A stretch of 64,000 bases of DNA from the NCBI RefSeq assembly GCF_000024965.1, contig NC_013530.1, forward strand, positions 2,232,001-2,296,000, in the 5' to 3' direction. The notes under the pieces were generated by a model. The model was given only the letters and a program-made list of their open reading frames with translations, ran no database searches and was not told the origin of the DNA. The position numbers and the translations under genes were made by a program. Within the stretch, counting starts at the first letter, position 1. Every line of letters begins with the position of its first letter. This DNA is from Xylanimonas cellulosilytica DSM 15894. GTDB lineage: Bacteria > Actinomycetota > Actinomycetes > Actinomycetales > Cellulomonadaceae. This document shows, piece after piece, positions 56,690-64,000 of this stretch.

Positions 56690-56835
56690 CGCTACTCAGG
56701 CATGCTCAGCGGCTCACTGTGCAACCACCATCCGCGTCGGGTTCACCCGCGATCTGGCGCCCGCTGCCCCTGGTACGCCTGGCCGGGTCGCTACCGTCAC
56801 CGACGCCAACCTGTCGTGACGTGAACGGAGAAGTC

Positions 56836-58479
56836 GTGGGGTTCCTCAACCGGATCTTCAATCGCAGCAAGGCCCCCGAGGCACCGACCGCGACTTTCAC
56901 CCGTCCCGCTGCTGCTTCCCTACACGCGCGTTCGGCCACGGCGCCGTGGTCGACTACACCGCCGCCGTTTGGTGCCGGGTTCGCCGTCGTCGACGTCGAG
57001 ACCACCGGGCTGTCCCCGAGGTACGACCGAGTCATCGAGGTCGCGATCCTGCGCCTGGATACGAACGGTCGCACGGTCGACGAGTGGTCGACCCGCCTGA
57101 ACCCGCAACGCACCGTCGGCGCGACCTGGATCCATGGCATCACGGACGCAGACGTTGCTCACGCCCCATCGTTTGCCGACGTCGCCGCCCAGGTCGCCCA
57201 GCGACTTACCGGGGCCGTGTTCGTCGGCCACAACGCACGCTTCGATGCCGGGTTCGTCCTCGCCGAGCTCACACGCGCGGGATGGGATGCCCCGGAGCCG
57301 ACGATCTGGTGCACGCAGGCCGCATCCCACCACTGGCTTCCCGACGCGTCGTCGCGCCGTCTGGTCGACGTAGCCGCGGCCGCGGGGATCTCACTGACCC
57401 ACGCGCACTCCGCCCTCGGCGATGCCCGAGCCACCGCGGCGATGCTGACCCGGTACATCGGCGCGTCGACCGGCGTCGACCGCCTCGACGACCTGGCCGC
57501 GGTCGCCGCGGCGACCGCGTGGCCCGAGCGCGCCGCTCGCACGGCGCTCGGTCCCGTCACGATCGACGTTCCTCCGCTGTCGATCTACCCGCGCCGCCCC
57601 GCCCGGGCGCGGCAGACGGTGCCTCCCAAGCTGCGTACCTACCGCTTGTCCGGCACCGCGCTCGACGGGTTGACCGAGGCCGTGCGGGCGTATGCGCTCG
57701 ACCTTTCTGCCGGGTTCCCGAACGTCTCCGCCTCGCTACGCACGGCCCTGGCCGACAAGCACGGCCTGGACGACGTCGGCGTGCTCGCCGCGCACGAGAG
57801 ACTGCTCGCGACGATGGCGGTCCAGGTGGTTGCCGACGGCCGGGTCACGGCCACCGAGCAGGGTGACCTCGACGACTTCGCCGACACCCTGGGCCTGCCC
57901 ATCGATGCCGCGTCGAAGGCGATTGCTTCTGCGAACGAGGCCCGCACGATCCGCCTGTCCGAGACGGTGCGCCCGCTGCCCGCGACCTGGGAGCACGGCG
58001 CTCCGTTGCACATCGGCGACGCCGTCGTCTTCACCGGCGACTTCCCCTCCCGCGCTGCGCTGACCGCCAAGGCCGAGGCCGCCGGCCTGCGCGTGGTCGG
58101 CTCGGTCTCACGCAAGACCGCCGCCCTCGTCACCGACGGCGAGTTCATCGGCAACAAGGCCAACCGCGCCGCCGAGCTCGGTACCCGGATCGTCAGCCCT
58201 GACGACTTCACTGTGCTCCTGCGCTACGTCCAGCACGCCCCCGCACCGCAGCCCAAGCCCAAGCCCAAGCCCAAGCCTCCGGCGGTGTCAGCGCGACGGC
58301 ACACGTCGGCCCCTGCTGACGTGGCTGCCACCGGCCCTCAGGCCGACCCGGCCGCTGTTCGCGCATGGGCACGCGAGAACGGCCTCACTGTCAGCCAACG
58401 AGGCCGCCTGTCCTCGTCCGTCGTTGCCGCCTACCAAGCCGCACACTCCGACCTCGACGATGCCTCCGTCGCCAGGTAG
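56836..58479 (+). CDS. DEDDh exonuclease with TerB-like, BRCT and Lsr2-type DNA-binding regions
   Basis: A ~547-residue nuclease. Residues about 47-205 are a DnaQ-like 3'-5' exonuclease with all DEDDh residues: D53 and E55 (FAVVDVETTGLS), D137 (FVGHNARFDAGF), H191 and D196 (AHSALGDARAT). A helical TerB-like region lies at about 315-365 (LATMAVQVVADGRVTATEQGDLDDF), a BRCT domain at about 388-460 (GDAVVFTGDFPSR..., VSRKTAALVTDG), a PKPKPKPKP linker, and a C-terminal Lsr2-like domain (VRAWARENGLTVSQRGRLSSSVVAAY) with the RGR AT-groove motif. GTG at 56836 has a GGAG site at 56827; GTG at 56821 is the alternative. Confidence 0.87.
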   Translation: MGFLNRIFNRSKAPEAPTATFTRPAAASLHARSATAPWSTTPPPFGAGFAVVDVETTGLSPRYDRVIEVAILRLDTNGRTVDEWSTRLNPQRTVGATWIHGITDADVAHAPSFADVAAQVAQRLTGAVFVGHNARFDAGFVLAELTRAGWDAPEPTIWCTQAASHHWLPDASSRRLVDVAAAAGISLTHAHSALGDARATAAMLTRYIGASTGVDRLDDLAAVAAATAWPERAARTALGPVTIDVPPLSIYPRRPARARQTVPPKLRTYRLSGTALDGLTEAVRAYALDLSAGFPNVSASLRTALADKHGLDDVGVLAAHERLLATMAVQVVADGRVTATEQGDLDDFADTLGLPIDAASKAIASANEARTIRLSETVRPLPATWEHGAPLHIGDAVVFTGDFPSRAALTAKAEAAGLRVVGSVSRKTAALVTDGEFIGNKANRAAELGTRIVSPDDFTVLLRYVQHAPAPQPKPKPKPKPPAVSARRHTSAPADVAATGPQADPAAVRAWARENGLTVSQRGRLSSSVVAAYQAAHSDLDDASVAR

Positions 58480-58599
58480 CCCAGGATCATCTCCGGCCCT
58501 GGTCCACAGGCCTATGGGTGGCGAGCCGTGTCTACGAGGGTCCCCGCGTGACCGCGCAGAGCCCGGACATCAGCGCAGGTCAAGGTGAGGGAACCCCTG

Positions 58600-58675
58600 T
58601 GGTGGGCCCGGCCGGACTCGAACCGACGACATCCACGGTGTAAACGTGGCGCTCTACCAACTGAGCTACAGGCCC
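58600..58675 (-). tRNA. tRNA-Val (anticodon TAC)
   Basis: A complete cloverleaf on the minus strand: 7-bp acceptor (GGGCCTG / CGGGCCC, one T-G pair), D-arm GCTCAGTTGGTAGAGC, anticodon stem CCACG/CGTGG with loop TTTACAC (anticodon TAC, valine), T-arm with TTCGAGT, discriminator A and an encoded CCA at 58602-58600. The tRNA body without CCA is 58603-58675. Confidence 0.96.
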
Positions 58676-58682
58676 CGGCCGC

Positions 58683-58738
58683 TGGTTTCGACAGGCTCAA
58701 CCACCGGGTGCGGGTGGTTTCGACAGGCTCAACCACCG
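58683..58738. repeat. Two 25-bp palindromic repeats between tRNA-Val and the peroxiredoxin gene
   Basis: Inverted-orientation copies of the VVEPVETT-type repeat at 58683-58706 and 58714-58738, 31 bp apart and linked by GGGTGCGGG. They fall in the 86-bp spacer between the peroxiredoxin stop and the tRNA 5' end. Their hairpins (GGTGGTT/AACCACC) could terminate or protect the peroxiredoxin mRNA. Confidence 0.9.
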
Positions 58739-58761
58739 GGTGACCGCCAAGGATAGTGGAG

Positions 58762-59220
58762 TCAGATCTCTGCGAGCGCCGTCCGGTACGCCTGGAGGTC
58801 GCGGCGCTGGCCGCGCGGGTTCGTCACGGACCAGCGCACGACGCCGCCGGCGTCGATGAGGAACGTGCCGCGCAGCGCGTGCCCGTTCTGCTCGTCGAGG
58901 ACGCCGTAGGCGCGCGCGACGGCTCCGTGGGGCCAGAAGTCCGAGAGCAGGTCGAACGTGTACCCCTCGACCTGCTGCCAGGCCTTGAGCGTGAACACGG
59001 GGTCGGTGGAGACGGCGACGAGCCGCACGCCGGCGGTCTCGAAGTCCTCGATGTTGTCGCGCAGCTCGCAGAGCTCGCCGGTGCAGATGCCGGAGAACGC
59101 GAACGGGAAGAACACGAGCAGCACGGGTCCGTCGGCGAGCAGGTCGGCGAGGTGGACGGGCGTGCCGTGCGTGTCTTGGAGCGTGAAGTCGGGTGCCGGT
59201 TCGCCAGGCTGCAGCGCCAT
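58762..59220 (-). CDS. ahpE: AhpE/BCP-type peroxiredoxin
   Basis: A 152-residue thiol peroxidase that reduces peroxides. Peroxidatic Cys in FPFAFSGICTGELCELRDN, with a second Cys five residues later (CTGELC), the spacing seen in BCP-type proteins where it resolves the sulfenic acid; M. tuberculosis AhpE lacks this second Cys. The catalytic Pro/Thr of PxxxTxxC is replaced by the F-x-G-I-C form of AhpE. Its ATG overlaps the DUF3052 stop by one base. Confidence 0.9.
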   Translation of the reverse strand: MALQPGEPAPDFTLQDTHGTPVHLADLLADGPVLLVFFPFAFSGICTGELCELRDNIEDFETAGVRLVAVSTDPVFTLKAWQQVEGYTFDLLSDFWPHGAVARAYGVLDEQNGHALRGTFLIDAGGVVRWSVTNPRGQRRDLQAYRTALAEI

Positions 59221-59630
59221 CAGCGGCCGCGTCCGCGGTTCGCCAGCCGCGTGCCCGACCAGTCGTCCGCGACGGCGAACGTGGTCATCGCGTGCAGGCC
59301 CGCGGTGGTGGCGGCCTCCTGGATCTCGTCGTGGCCCACGTGGCCGCTGCGGCCCGCCTTGCGGGTGAAGACCCAGACGGCTCCGCCGTCGTCGAGCACG
59401 GTCAGCGCGTCGACGAGCATGTCGGCGAGGTCGCCGTCCTGGGAGCGCCACCACACGATGACGGCGTCGGTGACGTCGTCGTAGTCCTCGTCGGCGAGCT
59501 CGGTTCCGGTGATCTTCTCGATCGCCGCGCGCAGCGCGTCGTCGACGTCGTCGTCCCAGCCGAACTCCTGCACCACCTGACCGGGCGCGAGCCCGAGGCG
59601 GTCGGCCTGGGAATCCGTCTGCTTACCCAC
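59220..59630 (-). CDS. DUF3052 family protein
   Basis: A 136-residue acidic protein. The segment LGLAPGQVVQEFGWDDDVDDALRAAIEKITGTELADEDYDDVTDAVIVWWR is the core of DUF3052, found only in actinobacteria and nearly always beside ahpE and aceE (compare Rv2239c). Function unknown; it may bind a nucleic acid or regulate the neighbouring redox genes. GTG at 59630 is the start; an AAGGAAGG site lies upstream, a little further than usual. Confidence 0.87.
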   Translation of the reverse strand: MGKQTDSQADRLGLAPGQVVQEFGWDDDVDDALRAAIEKITGTELADEDYDDVTDAVIVWWRSQDGDLADMLVDALTVLDDGGAVWVFTRKAGRSGHVGHDEIQEAATTAGLHAMTTFAVADDWSGTRLANRGRGR

Positions 59631-59666
59631 GTGGTCCGTCCGTTCCTTCCTTCGGCAATGTCGATG

Positions 59667-59686
59667 CCGGACAGCGCACTGTCCGG
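59667..59686. promoter_or_regulatory. Inverted repeat between DUF3052 and aceE
   Basis: CCGGACAG-CGCA-CTGTCCGG is a perfect 8-bp inverted repeat in the 283-bp divergent spacer 59631-59913. It is closer to the DUF3052 start and would fit a regulator-binding site or a leader hairpin. No other structure is clear in this spacer, and the aceE promoter was not identified. Confidence 0.4.
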
Positions 59687-59913
59687 GATGGTGGTCAAGG
59701 TAGCCCACCTGCGCCCCGAGTGCCCGGTGATCGTCCCCAGGGCGTCGTCTGACGGACGCCGGATGGTGCTGATCATGACGGACGTCACGAGACAGGCGGG
59801 GGGAACTGGTATGCCCACCGGCGAGTTGGGGACAGAATGGGGGTGATTCCACGACCAGCGCTGCCCTGGGGTGCACGTTCGCGCACCGGGTCACGCCAAG
59901 AGAGAGGGTACTG

Positions 59914-62676
59914 GTGGCTTCGTACGACGAGACCGGACCGCTGATCAACGGTCTGCTCAGCTCGGTCCCTGACATCGATCCCGGCGAGACCGCCGAGTGG
60001 GTCGAGTCCTTCGACGGCCTGATCGACGACAAGGGCGGCCCTCGCGCGCGCTACGTCATGCTCAACCTGCTGCGGCGGGCGCGGGAGCGCAACGTGACGA
60101 TCCCGGCGTCGTTCGCCACGCCGTACGTGAACACGATCGGCGTGCACGAGGAGCCGTACTTCCCGGGTGACGAGGCGCTCGAGCGCCAGTACCGGGGCTG
60201 GAACCGGTGGAACGCGGCCGTGATGGTGACGCGCGCGCAGAAGCCGGGCATCGGCGTCGGCGGGCACATCTCCTCGTACGCGTCGACCGCGACGCTGACC
60301 GAGGTGGGCCTCAACCACTTCTTCCGCGGCAAGGACCACGCGGGCGGTGGCGACCAGGTCTACTTCCAGGGGCACTCCTCTCCCGGCCAGTACGCCCGCG
60401 CGTATCTCGAGGGCCGCCTGGCGGCCGAGGACCTCGACGGCTTCCGCCAGGAGAAGTCGAAGGAGGGGCACGCGCTGCCCTCCTACCCGCACCCGAGGCT
60501 GCTGCCCGAGTTCTGGGAGTTCCCGACCGTCTCGATGGGCCTCGGCCCGGCGTCGGCGATCTACCAGGCGTGGACGAACAAGTACCTGCACAACCGCGGT
60601 ATCAAGGACACCTCGCAGCAGGACGTCTGGGCGTTCCTCGGCGACGGCGAGATGGACGAGCCGGAGTCGCGCGGCATGCTGCAGCTCGCGGCGCACCAGA
60701 ACCTCGACAACCTGACGTTCGTCGTGAACTGCAACCTGCAGCGTCTCGACGGTCCGGTCCGCGGGAACGGCAAGATCATCCAGGAGCTCGAGGCCCAGTT
60801 CAAGGGTGCGGGCTGGAACGTCATCAAGGTGATCTGGGGCCGTGAGTGGGACGCCCTGCTCAACGCGGACAAGGACCGCGCCCTGGTCAACCTGATGAAC
60901 GTCACGCCGGACGGCGACTACCAGACGTACCGTGCCGAGTCGGGCGCGTTCATCCGGGAGCACTTCTTCGGTCGCGACCCGCGGACCAAGGCCCTCGTCG
61001 AGAACATGACGGACGAGGACATCTGGAACATGAAGCGCGGTGGCCACGACTACCGCAAGATCTACGCGGCCTACGCGGCGGCGCGCGCCCACGAGGGCCA
61101 GCCGACGGTGATCCTGGCGCAGACGGTCAAGGGCTACGGCCTGGGTTCGGGCTTCGCGGGCCGCAACTCCACGCACCAGATGAAGAAGCTCAAGTCGGAC
61201 GACCTCAAGGCCCTGCGCGACTCGCTGCGCATCCCGATCCCGGACGAGCAGCTCGAGGACCCGTACAACGCCCCGTACTACCACCCGGGCAACGACGACC
61301 CGGCCATCCAGTACATGCTGGAGCGCCGCCGTCAGCTCGGCGGGTTCGTGCCGGAGCGCCGCCACTCCCCCAAGGCGATCCCGCTGCCGGAGCCGAAGGT
61401 CTACGAGCTGCTGAAGAAGGGTTCGGGCACGCAGGAGGTCGCCACGACGATGGCGTTCGTCCGCCTGCTCAAGGACCTCATCAAGGACAAGGAGTTCGGC
61501 AAGCGCATCGTGCCGATCATCCCGGACGAGGCCCGCACGTTCGGCCTGGACGCGATCTTCCCGTCCGCGAAGATCTTCAACACCGGTGGCCAGCACTACC
61601 TCGCGGTGGACCGCGAGCTGATGCTCTCCTACAAGGAGTCCGAGGCCGGCCAGATCATGCACACGGGCATCAACGAGGCCGGTTCCGCGGCCGCGTTCCA
61701 GTCCGTGGGCACGTCGTACGCCACGCACGGCGAGCACATGGTGCCCGTCTACATCTTCTACTCGATGTTCGGGTTCCAGCGCACCGGTGACCAGTTCTGG
61801 GCGGCGGGCGACCAGCTCGCGCGCGGCTTCATCATCGGCGCGACGGCCGGGCGCACCACGCTCGCCGGCGAGGGCCTGCAGCACATGGACGGCCACTCGC
61901 CGATCCTCGCCGCGACGAACACGTCGATGGTCATCTACGACCCCGCGTACGGGTACGAGATCCGGCACATCATCCGCGACGGCATCGAGCGCATGTACGG
62001 CGCGTCGTCCGACGGCGTGCACGACGAGCTCGGCCGCGACCAGAACGTCATGTACTACCTCACGGTGTACAACGAGCCGATGGTCCAGCCGGCCGAGCCG
62101 GAGGACGTCGACGTCGAGGGCATCAAGCGCGGCATCCACCGCATCTCGGTCTCTGACGCGCAGGGCCCCAAGGCGCAGCTCCTCGCGTCGGGTGTCGGCG
62201 TGCCGTGGGCGCTCGAGGCGCAGCAGCTCCTGCGCGACGACTGGGGCGTCTCGGCCGACGTGTGGTCCGTGACCTCCTGGACCGAGCTGCGCCGCGACGC
62301 GCTGGCCGCCGAGCGCGAGGCGTTCGTGAACCCCGCCGCGGAGGCCCGGACCCCGTACGTCACGGAGAAGCTGGCCGGCACCGGTGGCCCGTTCGTCGCG
62401 AGCAGCGACTACGACCACATGGTCCCCGACCAGATCCGCAAGTGGGTCCCGGGCGACTACGAGGTGCTGGGCGCCGACGGCTTCGGCTTCTCGGACACGC
62501 GTGCCGCCGCCCGCCGCTTCTTCCTCATCGACGGCCCGTCGATGGTGGTCAAGACGCTGCAGGCCCTGGCCCGCCGTGGTGAGGTCGACGGCGCCGTCGT
62601 CGGCCAGGCCATCGAGAAGTACCGCCTGCTGGACGTGAACGCGGGCACGTCGGGCAACGCGGGCGGCGACAGCTGA
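59914..62676 (+). CDS. aceE: Pyruvate dehydrogenase E1 component, homodimeric type
   Basis: A 920-residue ThDP-dependent enzyme of the homodimeric E1 class, decarboxylating pyruvate and acetylating the lipoyl groups of E2. The ThDP motif is [12 protein letters not shown] ... NCNLQRLDG (about 243-275); the conserved [16 protein letters not shown] and HMDGHSP histidine motifs are present. Full length. GTG at 59914 follows an AGAGAGGG ribosome site. As in other actinobacteria it lies apart from E2 and E3. It ends in a strong terminator. Confidence 0.97.
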   Translation: MASYDETGPLINGLLSSVPDIDPGETAEWVESFDGLIDDKGGPRARYVMLNLLRRARERNVTIPASFATPYVNTIGVHEEPYFPGDEALERQYRGWNRWNAAVMVTRAQKPGIGVGGHISSYASTATLTEVGLNHFFRGKDHAGGGDQVYFQGHSSPGQYARAYLEGRLAAEDLDGFRQEKSKEGHALPSYPHPRLLPEFWEFPTVSMGLGPASAIYQAWTNKYLHNRGIKDTSQQDVWAFLGDGEMDEPESRGMLQLAAHQNLDNLTFVVNCNLQRLDGPVRGNGKIIQELEAQFKGAGWNVIKVIWGREWDALLNADKDRALVNLMNVTPDGDYQTYRAESGAFIREHFFGRDPRTKALVENMTDEDIWNMKRGGHDYRKIYAAYAAARAHEGQPTVILAQTVKGYGLGSGFAGRNSTHQMKKLKSDDLKALRDSLRIPIPDEQLEDPYNAPYYHPGNDDPAIQYMLERRRQLGGFVPERRHSPKAIPLPEPKVYELLKKGSGTQEVATTMAFVRLLKDLIKDKEFGKRIVPIIPDEARTFGLDAIFPSAKIFNTGGQHYLAVDRELMLSYKESEAGQIMHTGINEAGSAAAFQSVGTSYATHGEHMVPVYIFYSMFGFQRTGDQFWAAGDQLARGFIIGATAGRTTLAGEGLQHMDGHSPILAATNTSMVIYDPAYGYEIRHIIRDGIERMYGASSDGVHDELGRDQNVMYYLTVYNEPMVQPAEPEDVDVEGIKRGIHRISVSDAQGPKAQLLASGVGVPWALEAQQLLRDDWGVSADVWSVTSWTELRRDALAAEREAFVNPAAEARTPYVTEKLAGTGGPFVASSDYDHMVPDQIRKWVPGDYEVLGADGFGFSDTRAAARRFFLIDGPSMVVKTLQALARRGEVDGAVVGQAIEKYRLLDVNAGTSGNAGGDS

Positions 62677-62696
62677 CGCAGCCCGCCGACGCATGA

Positions 62697-62736
62697 CGAA
62701 GGGCCTGGGGTTTCGGACGAAACCCCAGGCCCTTCG
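62697..62736. terminator. Terminator hairpin after aceE
   Basis: An 18-bp perfect stem (from 62697 and 62736 inward, CGAAGGGCCTGGGGTTTC with its complement) and a 4-base loop, lying between the convergent aceE and TPR-like genes. It serves both strands. Confidence 0.85.
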
Positions 62737-62745
62737 GTGTCGAGG

Positions 62746-63453
62746 TCAGGAGGTGGGCTGCTGCGCCTCCGCGTGCGCGGCGATGGCCTGCTCGAGCTCG
62801 GGGCGCAGCCGCGAGATCGCCGCGGCGTCGGGGTAGAGGTCCAGGTTGGCCAGGTGCTGCTTGGCCTCGAACGGGCGATCGGCCTCGAGCGCGGCCAGCA
62901 CGAGCTGCCGCCCGACCGACGGGTGGTGCTCGCGTGCTCGCCAGTGCCCGACGCCGAGGCCGAGCGCCTCGACCGGCATGCCGGCACCGCGCAGGATCTC
63001 CAGGCCGGCGGCGAGCGCCCGCCCTTCCGTGTCGCGCTCTGCGGCGGTCGCCAGGCGGCGGATCGCGCCCTCGGGGTCCGAGGCCAGGGAGAGGCGGCCG
63101 AGCTCGAGCAGCGGGTACCAGCCGCGCGGGTGGCCTGCGAGCTCCTCCGCGAGCGACCACACGGCCAGGTCCGCGGCGCGCTCGCGCTGCTCCACCGCCG
63201 TCTGCTCGTCGCCGGGCGCGGTCAGCGGGTCGTCCTCCAGGTGGGTGGACTCGGCAGCCCGGCGCCGCACCAGCTCGGCGAGCGCGTCGAACGCCCGCGC
63301 GTCGTTCGGGTCGTCGAGCAGCATGGCGCGCAACGCGTCCTCCTGCACCGTGTCGCCGCGGCGTCGGTCGGACGGCAGTGGACGCCGGGCGCCCACGGTC
63401 GAGGCCGAGAACGGTTTACGGAGCAGAGCACGAAGACGGGGCACAAGAGCCAT
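62746..63453 (-). CDS. Tetratricopeptide-like protein of unknown function
   Basis: A 235-residue soluble helical protein with TPR-like helix pairs (DDPNDARAFDALAELV, LLELGRLSLASDPEGAIRRLATAAERD, and RQLVLAALEADRPFEAKQHLANLDLYPDAAAI), expected to bind a protein partner. ATG at 63453 starts MALVPRLRALLRKPF; an in-frame ATG at 63507 would add an unlikely Gly-rich leader. Diverges from the PucR-type regulator. Confidence 0.82.
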   Translation of the reverse strand: MALVPRLRALLRKPFSASTVGARRPLPSDRRRGDTVQEDALRAMLLDDPNDARAFDALAELVRRRAAESTHLEDDPLTAPGDEQTAVEQRERAADLAVWSLAEELAGHPRGWYPLLELGRLSLASDPEGAIRRLATAAERDTEGRALAAGLEILRGAGMPVEALGLGVGHWRAREHHPSVGRQLVLAALEADRPFEAKQHLANLDLYPDAAAISRLRPELEQAIAAHAEAQQPTS

Positions 63454-63578
63454 ACGTCGACCATAACCACAACCCGACCCCACGGGCAGTCCCGTGCCTG
63501 TCCTCATCTGTCCCGCGCCCCGTGCCGTTTGTCACTTCCCCACAACCGTGGCATCCATCTGTACGCCCTCGGGACACG

Positions 63579-63584
63579 TATCCT
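63579..63584 (+). promoter_or_regulatory. -10 element before the PucR-type regulator
   Basis: TATCCT ends 6 bp before the GTG at 63591, so the transcript probably starts at the codon itself (leaderless). No Shine-Dalgarno is seen, which agrees with this reading. The -35 is not clear. Confidence 0.45.
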
Positions 63585-63590
63585 CGACAC

Positions 63591-64000
63591 GTGACCCGCT
63601 CCTCGACCCACGCCGATCGCACCCTCGAGCACCGCGCCGCGACGGTCCAGCGGGTCCGCGAGGGCGCCGGCACCCTCACCAACGCCGCCCTGCGCCGGCT
63701 CGACGACGAGCTCCCGTGGTACCGCGACCTGCCCGCCGAGGACCGCAGCTATGTGGGCATGGTCGCCCAGTCCGGCATCCGGTCGTTCGTCACCTGGTTC
63801 GCGGACCCGTCGGCACCGCCCAGCGGCGTCGGCGAGATGTTCTCCGCCGCGCCGCGCGAGCTGACGCAGTCGATCTCGTTGCAGCACACGCTGCAGCTCG
63901 TGCGCCTGATGGTCGACGTCGTCGAGTCGCACGCGGCCGAGATCGCCGCCCCGGGCGCGGAGCGCGAGGTGCGCGAGGCCGTGCTGCGCTACTCGCGCGA
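63591..64000 (+). CDS. fasR: PucR-type transcriptional regulator (FasR-like), 3' end cut off
   Basis: The first 136 residues of a regulator, open to the window end. The stretch VREGAGTLTNAALRRLDDELPWYRDLPAEDRSYVGMVAQSGIRSFVTWFADP and the later LTQSISLQHTLQLVRLMVDVVESHA match the N-terminus of the actinobacterial PucR-type protein encoded between aceE and fabD (compare Rv2242). In streptomycetes this regulator (FasR) activates the fatty-acid synthase genes that follow; fabD, fabH, acpP and fabF are predicted beyond 64000. Confidence 0.87.
   Translation, partial: MTRSSTHADRTLEHRAATVQRVREGAGTLTNAALRRLDDELPWYRDLPAEDRSYVGMVAQSGIRSFVTWFADPSAPPSGVGEMFSAAPRELTQSISLQHTLQLVRLMVDVVESHAAEIAAPGAEREVREAVLRYSR

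Noticed and set aside
56329-56820. N-terminal extension of the exonuclease
   Set aside because: The added residues are Arg/Ser/His-rich and without structure; a ribosome site supports the start at 56836.
58250-58281. PKPKPK repeat in the exonuclease as a sign of frameshift or insertion
   Set aside because: It is a 6-bp coding slippage repeat forming a normal flexible linker, with both flanking domains in frame.
58365-58643. 92-residue frame running into the tRNA gene
   Set aside because: It overlaps the exonuclease end in another frame and the antisense of tRNA-Val; composition is not protein-like.

Overview
The window is very GC-rich, with GTG starts, many ATGA/GTGA gene overlaps and actinobacterial gene neighbourhoods. 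Two blocks match conserved Mycobacterium tuberculosis gene orders: RNase H/phosphatase - zinc ribbon - Nif3 (compare Rv2228c-Rv2230c), and ahpE - DUF3052 - aceE - PucR regulator (compare Rv2238c-Rv2242). The homodimeric aceE, the carbohydrate ABC systems without their own ATPase, and the dispersed 25-bp repeat read as VVEPVETT suggest a Micrococcales actinobacterium, perhaps of the Promicromonosporaceae or Cellulomonadaceae. The placement below order level is inference.

Layout. 1-8035: PH-domain protein (cut by the window start), yaaA, the RNase H/zinc-ribbon/Nif3 operon, a SulP transporter, a tandem-repeat spacer and a family A polymerase-like protein. 8036-17048: a repeat-bearing spacer, DUF5302, an SDR, recQ, a VOC protein, an alpha-helical unknown, a membrane protein, a YbaK deacylase and an acyltransferase. 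17052-30727: an Lrp-type regulator diverging from eleven genes that all overlap by 4 bp. They encode a branched-chain 2-oxoacid dehydrogenase (E1a, E1b, E2), a methylcrotonyl-CoA-type carboxylase, an acyl-CoA dehydrogenase, a MaoC hydratase, a CitE-like lyase, a two-subunit CoA transferase and a thiolase. Together they can carry leucine from its 2-oxoacid to acetyl-CoA. 30746-35345: a 2H-phosphoesterase, an HTH plus nucleotidyltransferase pair resembling an AbiE-type toxin-antitoxin module, and a TetR-controlled MFS exporter.

35405-53643 is a carbohydrate locus: an ABC importer (binding lipoprotein, two permeases), a secreted GHL10 protein, a GH36 alpha-galactosidase, a GH13 alpha-glucosidase, a DUF4127 protein, a ROK kinase, a GntR regulator, NanE epimerase and four Gfo/Idh/MocA oxidoreductases. 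Four near-identical TGGTATAGACC-like palindromes at its promoters suggest that the GntR protein controls the whole set. 53799-58479 holds an NmrA-like SDR, a flavoprotein, a 676-bp degraded-looking spacer and an exonuclease with TerB-like, BRCT and Lsr2-type regions. 58600-64000 holds tRNA-Val, the AhpE-type peroxiredoxin, DUF3052, aceE, a TPR-like protein and the start of a PucR-type regulator that normally precedes fatty-acid synthase genes.

Most notable are: (1) the 25-bp palindromic repeats read in frame at the 3' ends of two catabolic genes and again next to tRNA-Val; (2) a second dyad element with fixed 37-bp spacing, found as a tandem pair both in a spacer and inside the carboxylase alpha gene; (3) the HTH/nucleotidyltransferase pair with an operator across its promoter; (4) the GntR regulon and the unassigned sugar pathway it controls.
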